Of a DNA stretch of 33,638 bases, positions 7,875 to 15,441 are shown one piece after another. The stretch covers positions 1-33,638 of the forward strand of contig SYCV01000144.1 in assembly GCA_005786805.1 (NCBI GenBank), read 5' to 3'. A program made the position numbers and the translations under genes. Each line of letters begins with the position of its first letter. The stretch's first letter is position 1. Under the pieces are notes generated by a model, which saw only the letters and a program-made list of their open reading frames with translations, did not search any database and had not been told where the DNA came from. This DNA is from Planctomycetia bacterium (lineage in GTDB: Bacteria > Planctomycetota > Planctomycetia > Gemmatales > Gemmataceae).

Positions 7875-9390
7875 GGTTGAAATTCTGCCTGAGGATCCTT
7901 GCCGCCTGTGCAAGGGCATACATTTTTGCTTCCGCGATTTCGGATGGCGCGAGGGGGCTGTCAGCAAAGGTGGCAAAGCCACAATCAGGGTTGAGAAGAA
8001 TTCTTCCAGGGCCGAAAAGGTTCGCGGCTTTGGTCGCTTTTTGAACTATATCCCCGACACTTTCAATCATCCCGGACTTGGGATTTACCATTCCCAGGCC
8101 GAGGTGAAAGCTATCAGGCAGGCTGGCGAGCACTTCCATTTCACCCGCCCTTGGTGTGCATAATTCCAAAAAGAGGATTTTCACAGGCAGCTTTTCCAAT
8201 AGTGGCATCAAGGGCCTGTAGTCCCCGGCCAGGGCCACCGATTCATCCCTTGACCAATTACCCCTGCAGATGTGCAAAGCCAATTTTTCCCGCGGGAATC
8301 CCTCCAGCGTTCTCGCCAGTATCTCCGAGGCAAACGCAAGTTCATCATGCGTCGCTTTCATCGTCTCTCCCAAGGCCCCGCACATGAAACTGCGTTGCTT
8401 GGCGGGTCTGCCGAAAACCACTTCGGTGAGCACGGGTTCATCAAGCTGAATGATGGTCGCGCCAGACGATATTAGATCCCTGATTTCCTCCCTTAGGATT
8501 TTAATGATGGCAGAGGCGAGTTCCTCCCGGGTTTGGTAGATTTTTTCAGAGAGGCATTCGAGCCAAAGCGTGCGCGTGAGAAGATAGGGGCCGGGGATCG
8601 CCACCTTGCAGGGCTTGTGTGTGATCGATTGAATGTATTGCAATTCATGAAGCACAAGCGGCTTATCGCGTGAGATCGGGCCCAACACCGCGGGATGATG
8701 TATTTCGCTTCCTTGGACATCCAGCGCCTTGAGTTCCTCGGCGAATTTATCAGGATCATCCACATAAGGCAGTAGATCGCTGATTGGGATAAGTTGGCAG
8801 TTCGCAAGCCGGGACCCCACAAAGCTGGCGTAGCTATCCCGCCTTTGCTCGCCATCGGTGATCAAATCAACCCCGGCACGATCTTGAGCCTGCACCACCA
8901 GCCTTACCGCGTCATTGGCGCAAGATTGAAGTTCATCATCACTGATGCGATTTTCCAACCTGTCATGGATTGCCTTTAGCATCCATCTGGGGCGGGGCCA
9001 TGATCCAATTCCTGTCACCGTGAACGGGGGGAGCGCATGGTCAATAGGTTTTAAAACCGGCGACCGTGCAAATGCTGTTGTGTTTTGGACGGAATGCATT
9101 TGGTCGTCCGCTGGGACTTTTATGCTTGCAGGTCGTTTTCCCTTCCTGACGAGGTAACTTCGGTGGGAATTATTTTTTGTCTTGGAAATGATCTCATTGC
9201 CCGTAAGACGAGACCATGCGGGAAGATCCTCTTCCACGGTGGCGTCGGTGGAGAGAATCTCCAATACCTGCCCCGGCTCAAGTGGGCCAAGATGCTTGCG
9301 AATAAGGATCAGCAGGCCGTTTCCACAGTCCAGGTCGCCACCATCAAATGATGCATCTGCTTTCAGGGGATGGGCCGAATTCCATTCCAT
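7867..9390 (-). CDS. TusA-like domain fused to core methionine synthase (MetE-type)
   Basis: A 507-residue fusion. Residues about 14-82 are a TusA-like sulfur-carrier domain: FDGGDLDCGNGLL with Cys22 at the persulfide position, then STDATVEEDLPAWSRLTGNE. After a linker (about 85-118), residues 120-507 are a MetE/UROD-type barrel. It carries GIGSWPRP (127-134), DGEQRRDSY (179-187), QLDEPVL and a full zinc-ligand set: His373 and Cys375 (HIC), Glu409 and Cys470 (NPDCGF). These match the ligands of cobalamin-independent methionine synthase. The MetE N-terminal half is absent, as in 'core-MetE' folate-independent methionine synthases. The expected chemistry is methyl transfer to a zinc-bound thiolate; the TusA fusion suggests a sulfur-carrier link (inference). 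Confidence 0.85.
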   Translation of the reverse strand: MEWNSAHPLKADASFDGGDLDCGNGLLILIRKHLGPLEPGQVLEILSTDATVEEDLPAWSRLTGNEIISKTKNNSHRSYLVRKGKRPASIKVPADDQMHSVQNTTAFARSPVLKPIDHALPPFTVTGIGSWPRPRWMLKAIHDRLENRISDDELQSCANDAVRLVVQAQDRAGVDLITDGEQRRDSYASFVGSRLANCQLIPISDLLPYVDDPDKFAEELKALDVQGSEIHHPAVLGPISRDKPLVLHELQYIQSITHKPCKVAIPGPYLLTRTLWLECLSEKIYQTREELASAIIKILREEIRDLISSGATIIQLDEPVLTEVVFGRPAKQRSFMCGALGETMKATHDELAFASEILARTLEGFPREKLALHICRGNWSRDESVALAGDYRPLMPLLEKLPVKILFLELCTPRAGEMEVLASLPDSFHLGLGMVNPKSGMIESVGDIVQKATKAANLFGPGRILLNPDCGFATFADSPLAPSEIAEAKMYALAQAARILRQNFNLT

Positions 9391-9401
9391 TTGCTAATGC
9401 C

Positions 9402-9764
9402 TTAATACGAAAGCGAAGGGACACCGGATGCCATGAATTCAACAAGCTTCGCGCCACCAACAATGACAGCACCATCAATCAGGATCTTATCATCCAGCTT
9501 GCGTTTCTTAAAGCAGGGTGAACAGACATAAATTTTACCACCTGCCGCCGCATAGTTTGCAATCAATTCTTTCAATGGGGCGAAACCTTCCTCATGAATC
9601 GCATCCGCATAGCCCGCCTGGCTGAGTCGCACGCCTTCTATGCTGAGGAAAACCACGGTTTCCTGTTCGCTAGCAAGAGCAGCGGTGGCGACCACAAAGG
9701 CGACAGTGGCCTTATCGGGATTGTCCCCGGCGCATGTGAGACTGACAACAAATCTTTTGTTCAT
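9402..9764 (-). CDS. DsrE-family sulfur-relay-like protein
   Basis: A 120-residue protein with the DsrE/DsrF-like fold signature: RFVVSLTCAGDNPDKATVAFVVATAA at the start, VVFLSIEGVRL, and a C-terminal GGKIYVCSPCFKKR segment. Cys81 and Cys84 form a CSPC motif that could carry persulfide; Cys11 is an additional candidate. DsrE-family subunits accept sulfur from, or donate it to, TusA-type carriers. The gene is sandwiched between two TusA-like genes with gaps of 3 and 11 bp, which strongly suggests a functional relay. The ATG at 9764 has AGGAA upstream. It appears to act in the cytoplasm (no signal peptide). Confidence 0.82.
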   Translation of the reverse strand: MNKRFVVSLTCAGDNPDKATVAFVVATAALASEQETVVFLSIEGVRLSQAGYADAIHEEGFAPLKELIANYAAAGGKIYVCSPCFKKRKLDDKILIDGAVIVGGAKLVEFMASGVPSLSY

Positions 9765-9767
9765 TGG

Positions 9768-10331
9768 TTATTCCTTGTTTTTAATGAAGTAATTCGGGTG
9801 TTGTTGGAACACAAGTTTATTTCCTGTCATATTACACCAGGCTGGGATATCTTCGGGGGCTCCAGGGTCAAGCGCGGTAACTTGGATGATTTCGCCGGGA
9901 GGCATCGCCTTAAGTTTGCCTCGCAGGAGAAGAACCAGGTCGCCGCAGCCGAGGTCCCCTGCATTCCAGACCAAGTTCGCAGCCAAAGCCGGTGTTCCTG
10001 AAGAAACTGATGGTGCTTCGATAAAATCTAGGGTTGAGTCTAATTCATCAGGATTTTTACCAAAAGAGATTTCATAAGCCTTTTTAAGGCATGGTCGTCT
10101 TTGAATATGTTTTAAAAGTTCGGTTTTAAGCTCGTTTTTATTTCGTTCAAGGCCATTGGAAAGGCAAGAAAGGCACTTGGGGAAGTTTTTAAATCCCAGT
10201 GCGTTGCTATAGAGTATATCCTCGGATGTTAATATGGAATCACAGGATTGGCATGGAGAATCAGTCCAACGATTAAGCTGAGCTGTTATTTCCTCGAATT
10301 TTTTTTGTTCCTGTTCCGTCCAGATTGACAT
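9768..10331 (-). CDS. TusA-like protein with N-terminal Cys-rich region
   Basis: A 187-residue protein, first gene of the sulfur cluster. The N-terminal half has two CxxC pairs (CQSC at 27-30, CLSC at 53-56), probably a zinc-binding or redox site. The C-terminal domain (about 120-185) is TusA-like: WNAGDLGCGDLVLLLRGKL with Cys129 at the carrier position, followed by VTALDPGAPEDIPAWCNMTGN. The usual TusA CPxP motif is replaced by CGDL; the same CG change occurs in the fusion protein downstream, so the two domains belong to one subfamily. It is divergent from the STAS gene. Its precise role is unknown; sulfur carrier or adaptor is the best inference. Confidence 0.8.
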   Translation of the reverse strand: MSIWTEQEQKKFEEITAQLNRWTDSPCQSCDSILTSEDILYSNALGFKNFPKCLSCLSNGLERNKNELKTELLKHIQRRPCLKKAYEISFGKNPDELDSTLDFIEAPSVSSGTPALAANLVWNAGDLGCGDLVLLLRGKLKAMPPGEIIQVTALDPGAPEDIPAWCNMTGNKLVFQQHPNYFIKNKE

Positions 10332-10547
10332 GGAAGTTATTAGTCTCCCCTTTAATGTTGGTTTTTAGCGGTTATAGCAAAAAATCTTATGATGCCATGT
10401 GGTATTTTATCTTGACTTCTTTGTTGTCTCCTTTAGGTTAATGATAATATACTATTGATCAGAATTTAGTTACATTGATAAATGGATTTAGTATTATAAG
10501 TTAGGAATCACGCCCACAAAACCAGCAAGTAATAGGAGTTGGATAAA
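10332..10547. promoter_or_regulatory. AT-rich divergent promoter region
   Basis: This 216-bp gap separates the sulfur cluster (minus) from the STAS gene (plus). It is clearly more AT-rich than the flanking genes, especially 10430-10505. Several weak sigma70-like hexamers occur (TTGACT at 10412-10417, TAATAT at 10445-10450), but none pair at good spacing, so no promoter is assigned. The only firm signal is AGGAG at 10534-10538, the ribosome site for the STAS gene. Confidence 0.45.
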
Positions 10548-10910
10548 ATGTCAGAACCCCGAAAAAGTAGACTTGAAGTCGAAGAGATTGGCGATGTGAC
10601 CGTCGTGAACTTTGTTGACCGTAAAATATTGGATGAGCAAAACATCCAGATCATCGGGGAGCAATTGTTTGAATTGGTGGATGTTCAAGGGCGCAAGAAA
10701 ATCCTGCTTGACTTTAAAAATGTTGATTATCTTTCCAGTGCCGCTCTTGGTAAGTTGATCACCTTGAACAAGAAGGCAACCACATCCGGCGGTAAGTTAG
10801 TTCTTTGCAATATCCGCCCCGAAATCAAGGAAGTTTTCGAAATCACTAAACTTGATAAGTTCTTCAAGATCAAGGAAGATGAACAAGTCGGTTTGCAGGC
10901 ATTTGCCTAG
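10548..10910 (+). CDS. STAS-domain anti-sigma factor antagonist
   Basis: A 120-residue single STAS domain of the SpoIIAA/RsbV type. It contains ILLDFKNVDYLSSAALGKLITL with the phosphorylatable serine region at Ser63-Ser64, and the closing KLDKFFKIKED segment typical of these antagonists. It is expected to bind the HATPase protein encoded 80 bp downstream and to be released by phosphorylation (partner switching). The ATG at 10548 is fixed by AGGAG nine bases upstream; an in-frame TTG at 10539 overlaps the spacer region and is rejected. No sigma factor gene is adjacent, so the controlled output is not visible here. Confidence 0.9.
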   Translation: MSEPRKSRLEVEEIGDVTVVNFVDRKILDEQNIQIIGEQLFELVDVQGRKKILLDFKNVDYLSSAALGKLITLNKKATTSGGKLVLCNIRPEIKEVFEITKLDKFFKIKEDEQVGLQAFA

Positions 10911-10990
10911 GATTTGTTCTTGTTTGTATGATTTACTGAAATCATATTAGGGGCGTTTGTTCAAGTATAATTTATTCAGAGATTTGAAAA

Positions 10991-11413
10991 GTGGCCGATT
11001 TTGAAACTGATGCCCTCGAGATTGTAATCCCTTCCGATACTGCTGAAGCAAGAAAAGTTCAAGATGTTCTTGAACAGGGGTTGCAAAATGTGAAGGCTCC
11101 CGACAAGGATGTTTTCTGCATAAGGCTTGCCCTTGAGGAAGCCCTTGTCAATGCCATCAAGCATGGCAATCAAATGGAAATCACCAAGAAGGTGTTCATC
11201 AAGTATACCCTTGACCAAGATGTGTTTGAAATCATGATTTCAGATGAAGGCCCTGGTTTTGATCCCAATGATGTTCCAGATCCCACTGATATCGAGAACC
11301 TCGAAAGGCCCTGTGGTCGTGGCTTGATGCTTATGCGCCATTACATGACCGAGGTAAACTATAATTCAACAGGCAATTCTGTCCGGATGAAAAAGGTGTT
11401 CAAAAAAGCCTGA
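10991..11413 (+). CDS. RsbW-like ATP-binding anti-sigma/serine kinase
   Basis: A 140-residue GHKL ATPase of the HATPase_c_2/RsbW type. The N-box reads ALEEALVNAIKHGN, the G1 box is SDEGPGFDP and the G2 box is CGRGLMLMRHYM. It is likely a serine kinase that phosphorylates the STAS protein upstream and holds a sigma factor or another partner. The start is a GTG at 10991 with no clear ribosome site; the N-terminus (ADFETDALEIVIPSD) fits the family strand 1, so the start is reasonable. MutS follows after 29 bp, so the genes may be cotranscribed, probably without functional relationship. Confidence 0.88.
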   Translation: MADFETDALEIVIPSDTAEARKVQDVLEQGLQNVKAPDKDVFCIRLALEEALVNAIKHGNQMEITKKVFIKYTLDQDVFEIMISDEGPGFDPNDVPDPTDIENLERPCGRGLMLMRHYMTEVNYNSTGNSVRMKKVFKKA

Positions 11414-11442
11414 TCCAATTTTCCGCTTTCCCAAAAATATAA

Positions 11443-14028
11443 ATGTCCACCCCAATGATGCAGCAGTACCTGGAGGCCAAGAAAAGCCATCCGGGTATGA
11501 TGTTGCTTTTCCGCATGGGCGACTTCTACGAGTTGTTCAACGAGGATGCCCAGGATGCCTCCAGAATTCTTGGCCTGACCCTCACTTCACGGGATAAATC
11601 AGTCCCCATGGCGGGCTTCCCCCATCACTCCCTTGAAAATCATTTGCGAAAACTGTTGCAGGCCGGCAAGCGAGTCGCGGTTTGTGACCAGGTTGAGGAT
11701 GCTTCCGAGGCCAAAGGTTTGGTGCGCAGGGAAGTGACAAGGATTGTAACACCCGGAACGCTCACCGAGGATGATCTCCTTGATCCAAGGAGCAGTAATC
11801 ATCTTGCATGTATCCTCCAGGGGTCTAAAAATTCGCCCTGTGGTTTGGCCTGGGTGGAACTTTCTACCGGCCAGTTTTTTGCAGTCGATCTCCCGCCATT
11901 GGATCTTCGGGATTACCTCGCGAGGATACGCCCGGCAGAGGTTCTTTTTCCGGATGATCCTAAAAATCCCGGGCCTCCACTTGACCTTGCGGCGCTTCTT
12001 CCCGATGCCGCTTTCTCGCCAAGGGCTGATTGGTGTTTTGAATCCGGGGCTGCGTTAGGGGTGCTGCACAAGCATTTTGAAGTTTCCACGCTCACAGGTT
12101 TTGGTTTCGAGGACAAACAGATTTGCCTAAGGGCAGCCGGGGCGCTCCTTGGTTATCTTCATGAAACATTGAAGGCGGCCTTGGTTCACATGCGGAAGAT
12201 CAGCCCTTATTCCCAGGGTTCTTTCCTTGCGATAGATGAAGTCACCCGGAGAAGCCTGGAACTCACCCGCACCATGCGTGATGGGGGAAGGGAAGGCTCT
12301 TTGCTTCATAGTGTTGATAGAACCTCAACCCCGATGGGTGCAAGGCTATTGTCCGATTGGTTACTTTCCCCACTTGCGGATATCAACCTTATCAACGAAA
12401 GGCTGGATGCGGTTGATGTCTTCAAAAGGGATTACAGGTTGCGGTCCGATCTTCGAGAGGTACTTGCCAAGGCGTATGATTTGCAAAGGCTTTCAGCACG
12501 AATCGGGACTGGGCGCGCCGGTCCGAGGGATCTTGGCGCGGTTGCAAGGACCTTGGTGTTGCTGCCCCAAATCAAGGCGGTGCTGGAGCGTGGAAGCAGC
12601 AGGTTGTTGCAGTCCCTTTCGGGAAAGATCGCGTTGCTCCCGGAATTGCGGGACAAATTATTCTCAGCGCTTGAGGAGCAGCTTCCCCTTTCCGCCAAGG
12701 AGGGGGGAATCATCAAGCAGGGGTATGATTTTGAACTGGATCAGTTGCGTAATATTTCGATTTCCGGGAAGGAATGGATGGCGAATTTCCAGGCTCAGGA
12801 AATTGTTCGCACGGGTATCTCAAGCCTAAAAGTCGGGTTCAACCAGGTGTTTGGTTATTTCATTGAGATCACCCACACGCATGCCTCAAAGGTGCCGCCT
12901 GATTATCAACGCAAGCAGACATTGAAAAATGCCGAGCGATACATCACTCCTGAACTCAAGGAACAGGAGGAAAAAGTCCTTAATGCCCAGGAAAAACTTG
13001 AAAAATATGAGTATGAATTATTTCTTCAGCTAAGGGAACTTGCTTCCTCCCATACCCAGGAACTGATGGCGACGGCTGAAACTCTCGCAGTCGCTGATGT
13101 CTTGTGCTCGATGGCGGAACTGGCTTCTGAAAGAAGCTGGTCCCGGCCTGAATTGGTTGATAAACCTGTTTTAGACATCGTGGATGGCAAACATCCTGTC
13201 TTGGAGCAGGCCATGCCCTCCGGAACTTTTGTTCCCAACAGCGCCTCACTACACCCGGACCATGGTATGTTTTTGCTGATCACCGGGCCCAACATGGGTG
13301 GAAAAAGCGTTTACATCAGGCAGGTCGCACTTATCACCCTGCTTTCCCATGTGGGTAGTTTTGTGCCGGCTTCCAGGGTGATTTTGGGCCTTACAGATCG
13401 AATTTTCACCCGGGTGGGGGCCAGTGATGAACTTGGGCGTTCCCAAAGCACTTTCATGGTTGAAATGACCGAGGCTGCAAACATTCTGAATAATGCCACT
13501 GCTTCAAGCCTTGTGATTCTTGATGAAATCGGAAGGGGCACCAGCACCTATGACGGCGTGAGCATTGCCTGGGCCATCACCGAACATCTGCATGACAAGG
13601 TAGGATGCAGGACTCTATTTGCTACACATTACCATGAGTTGGCCCAGCTTGAGGAAACATTGAAAAGGTTCAAGAACCTCAGGGTTTGCGTGCGTGAGAC
13701 ACCTGAGGGTATTATTTTTCTACATCGAATTGAAGCTGGAAGTGCCGACCAAAGTTATGGTATTCATGTTGCCCAGCGGGCCGGGGTGCCAAGGCCGGTA
13801 CTTGAACGGGCTCGAATCATACTTGCGGACTTGGAAGAAAGGCATTTACTTTCAAACTCCCAGGAAAGCGGCTTTATTCGCAGGCCCAAGATCATCCAGG
13901 GAAGCCTTTTTGCAGGGACCGAAGACCCTGTTCTCGCCTCGCTTCGTGAACTTGATCTTTCCAAGATTTCCCCCGAACAACTACAGGCACTTATTATTCG
14001 CTGGCAGAAAGATCTCCGAAAAGGTTAA
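11443..14028 (+). CDS. mutS: DNA mismatch repair protein MutS
   Basis: An 861-residue MutS, of normal family length. The mismatch-reading motif is in MMLLFRMGDFYELF near residues 19-32 (Phe-x-Glu in domain I). The connector, core and clamp regions follow (FNQVFGYFIEIT, NAERYITPELKE). The ATPase domain has Walker A ITGPNMGGKS at 613-622, STFMVEM, Walker B ILDEIGRGTSTYDG and the ATHYHEL switch. It recognises mispairs and starts repair with MutL (not in this window). The ATG at 11443 lacks a strong ribosome site, but the N-terminal sequence TPMMQQYLEAK matches other MutS starts. The protein looks intact. Confidence 0.97.
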   Translation: MSTPMMQQYLEAKKSHPGMMLLFRMGDFYELFNEDAQDASRILGLTLTSRDKSVPMAGFPHHSLENHLRKLLQAGKRVAVCDQVEDASEAKGLVRREVTRIVTPGTLTEDDLLDPRSSNHLACILQGSKNSPCGLAWVELSTGQFFAVDLPPLDLRDYLARIRPAEVLFPDDPKNPGPPLDLAALLPDAAFSPRADWCFESGAALGVLHKHFEVSTLTGFGFEDKQICLRAAGALLGYLHETLKAALVHMRKISPYSQGSFLAIDEVTRRSLELTRTMRDGGREGSLLHSVDRTSTPMGARLLSDWLLSPLADINLINERLDAVDVFKRDYRLRSDLREVLAKAYDLQRLSARIGTGRAGPRDLGAVARTLVLLPQIKAVLERGSSRLLQSLSGKIALLPELRDKLFSALEEQLPLSAKEGGIIKQGYDFELDQLRNISISGKEWMANFQAQEIVRTGISSLKVGFNQVFGYFIEITHTHASKVPPDYQRKQTLKNAERYITPELKEQEEKVLNAQEKLEKYEYELFLQLRELASSHTQELMATAETLAVADVLCSMAELASERSWSRPELVDKPVLDIVDGKHPVLEQAMPSGTFVPNSASLHPDHGMFLLITGPNMGGKSVYIRQVALITLLSHVGSFVPASRVILGLTDRIFTRVGASDELGRSQSTFMVEMTEAANILNNATASSLVILDEIGRGTSTYDGVSIAWAITEHLHDKVGCRTLFATHYHELAQLEETLKRFKNLRVCVRETPEGIIFLHRIEAGSADQSYGIHVAQRAGVPRPVLERARIILADLEERHLLSNSQESGFIRRPKIIQGSLFAGTEDPVLASLRELDLSKISPEQLQALIIRWQKDLRKG

Positions 14029-14066
14029 GATATCCTTTTCATCATGATTTTTCAAATGGTTCAGGC

Positions 14067-15434
14067 ATGGCGAATAACACGGATTCCTTTTATCAGAAAA
14101 CCAAGGCCGCGGTTGAGGAAGGTCGCTTGGATGAGGCCCTTCAGGCCATTCTTTCTCAAAAATCCACTGTAAATTCCAAGACCCGTGAACTTGCCTCGAT
14201 TGTTGCCAACGCTCTCGCGCATCGCGCAGATAGGCATTTGTCCCTTGATGATGAGGATGCGGCATGGGTGGACCTTGTAAGGGCCGAGTCACTTCGCACC
14301 AATCTTCCCCGCATAGAAAAGTTGCGTTCCACACTCACCAAGTTGATGGTAAGCAGGGCCCAAAACTGCCTCAAGGAGGGTGACCTAAGGCAATGTGAGG
14401 AGGTGTTGGGAAAACTAAGGGATCGAAACGGGAAATCCTCGGAACTTGACACGCTGGTTGCAACCTGTTTGACCTGGATCGAGGGCAGGGAGTTTGCTGA
14501 AAGAGGCGAGTTCCAACCCGCCATGGCATCACTTGAGCGCGTAAGAAGAAGGTTGATTGGTAATGAAAGTGGCGTTCTGGCGGAGATGGAAAATCTTTCC
14601 ATAAAGAAGCGTGATTTTGAATTGATAAAGCCGAGGTTCAACGAGGCTGTTTCAAAAAAGGATATTCCACGGATAATTGAAATCGCAAACCAGCTTCTTC
14701 TTATCGCTCCAATGGAGCATTCAATCAATCGGACTCGCAAGGCATTTTTAAGGGGTATGGAGGGAAAATCGAATGATCTTTCAATCCTTGAAAAGCCTGA
14801 GGAAAACGAGGCGCCTTCTAACAGGCCTTTCAACCATACTTCTTTTTTTCTTTGGATTGATGGGGTTGCTGGTTTCCTTGTGCTGCTTGAAAACAAGGTT
14901 TCCATCGGCCATGCCGGGCCTGATAATGGTGTCAATCTACCATGGGTCGCGGATATCGGCAGGGTTCATGCAAGCCTTGTCAGGCAGAAGGAGGGATTTA
15001 TAATCCAACCCCACATGCATGTTGCCATCGATGGGCAGGTCATCACGCAGGATTCCATTTTAACCAAGGATAGCGTGATCAACCTGGGCGATACCTGCAG
15101 GATTAATTTCAAGTTGCCCCAGAAGGGAAGCTTGACCGCTGTCTTGTTGCCTTCCAGCAATCACCGCCCGCCGGTTCCTGTTGATGGAATCGTGCTTTTG
15201 TCACAGTCCTTGATTCTTTGGGACAACGATGCCTCGCATATCAGGGTTCCTGGCCTTGAGAAAAAGATGGTGATTTATCGGACCCCGCAAGGCTTGAATA
15301 TAAAATCGGAAGGGGTTGTGATGGTGGATGGGAAAAAGCTAATAGCTCCGAAGTTGCTTGGTAAAAACGCTGTCGTGATGTCTGGATCCGTTACTTTCTC
15401 GTTGGAGTCCGCGCCTGAACGGCTTGGATTGTGA
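14067..15434 (+). CDS. Helical-repeat protein with FHA-like domain
   Basis: A 455-residue protein. Residues 1-235 are helical, with TPR-like pairs (EEGRLDEALQAIL, LKEGDLRQCEEVLGKL, AERGEFQPAMASLERV). Residues about 268-350 read as a forkhead-associated domain: VSIGHAGPDNGVN, then IGRVHASLVRQKEGFII and VINLGDTCRINF, giving the family G-R/S-x-x-H/L arrangement in degenerate form (GH in place of GR). The last 100 residues are beta-rich and unassigned. FHA domains bind phosphothreonine. The kinase gene begins 7 bp after its stop, so it is probably a substrate, sensor or adaptor of that kinase. No signal peptide or membrane segment was seen. Confidence 0.72.
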   Translation: MANNTDSFYQKTKAAVEEGRLDEALQAILSQKSTVNSKTRELASIVANALAHRADRHLSLDDEDAAWVDLVRAESLRTNLPRIEKLRSTLTKLMVSRAQNCLKEGDLRQCEEVLGKLRDRNGKSSELDTLVATCLTWIEGREFAERGEFQPAMASLERVRRRLIGNESGVLAEMENLSIKKRDFELIKPRFNEAVSKKDIPRIIEIANQLLLIAPMEHSINRTRKAFLRGMEGKSNDLSILEKPEENEAPSNRPFNHTSFFLWIDGVAGFLVLLENKVSIGHAGPDNGVNLPWVADIGRVHASLVRQKEGFIIQPHMHVAIDGQVITQDSILTKDSVINLGDTCRINFKLPQKGSLTAVLLPSSNHRPPVPVDGIVLLSQSLILWDNDASHIRVPGLEKKMVIYRTPQGLNIKSEGVVMVDGKKLIAPKLLGKNAVVMSGSVTFSLESAPERLGL

Positions 15435-15441
15435 GCTAACC

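Noticed and set aside
10412..10450. Candidate promoter with TTGACT and TAATAT upstream of the STAS gene
   Set aside because: The spacing of 27 bases is too long for a sigma70 promoter; reported only as part of an AT-rich region.
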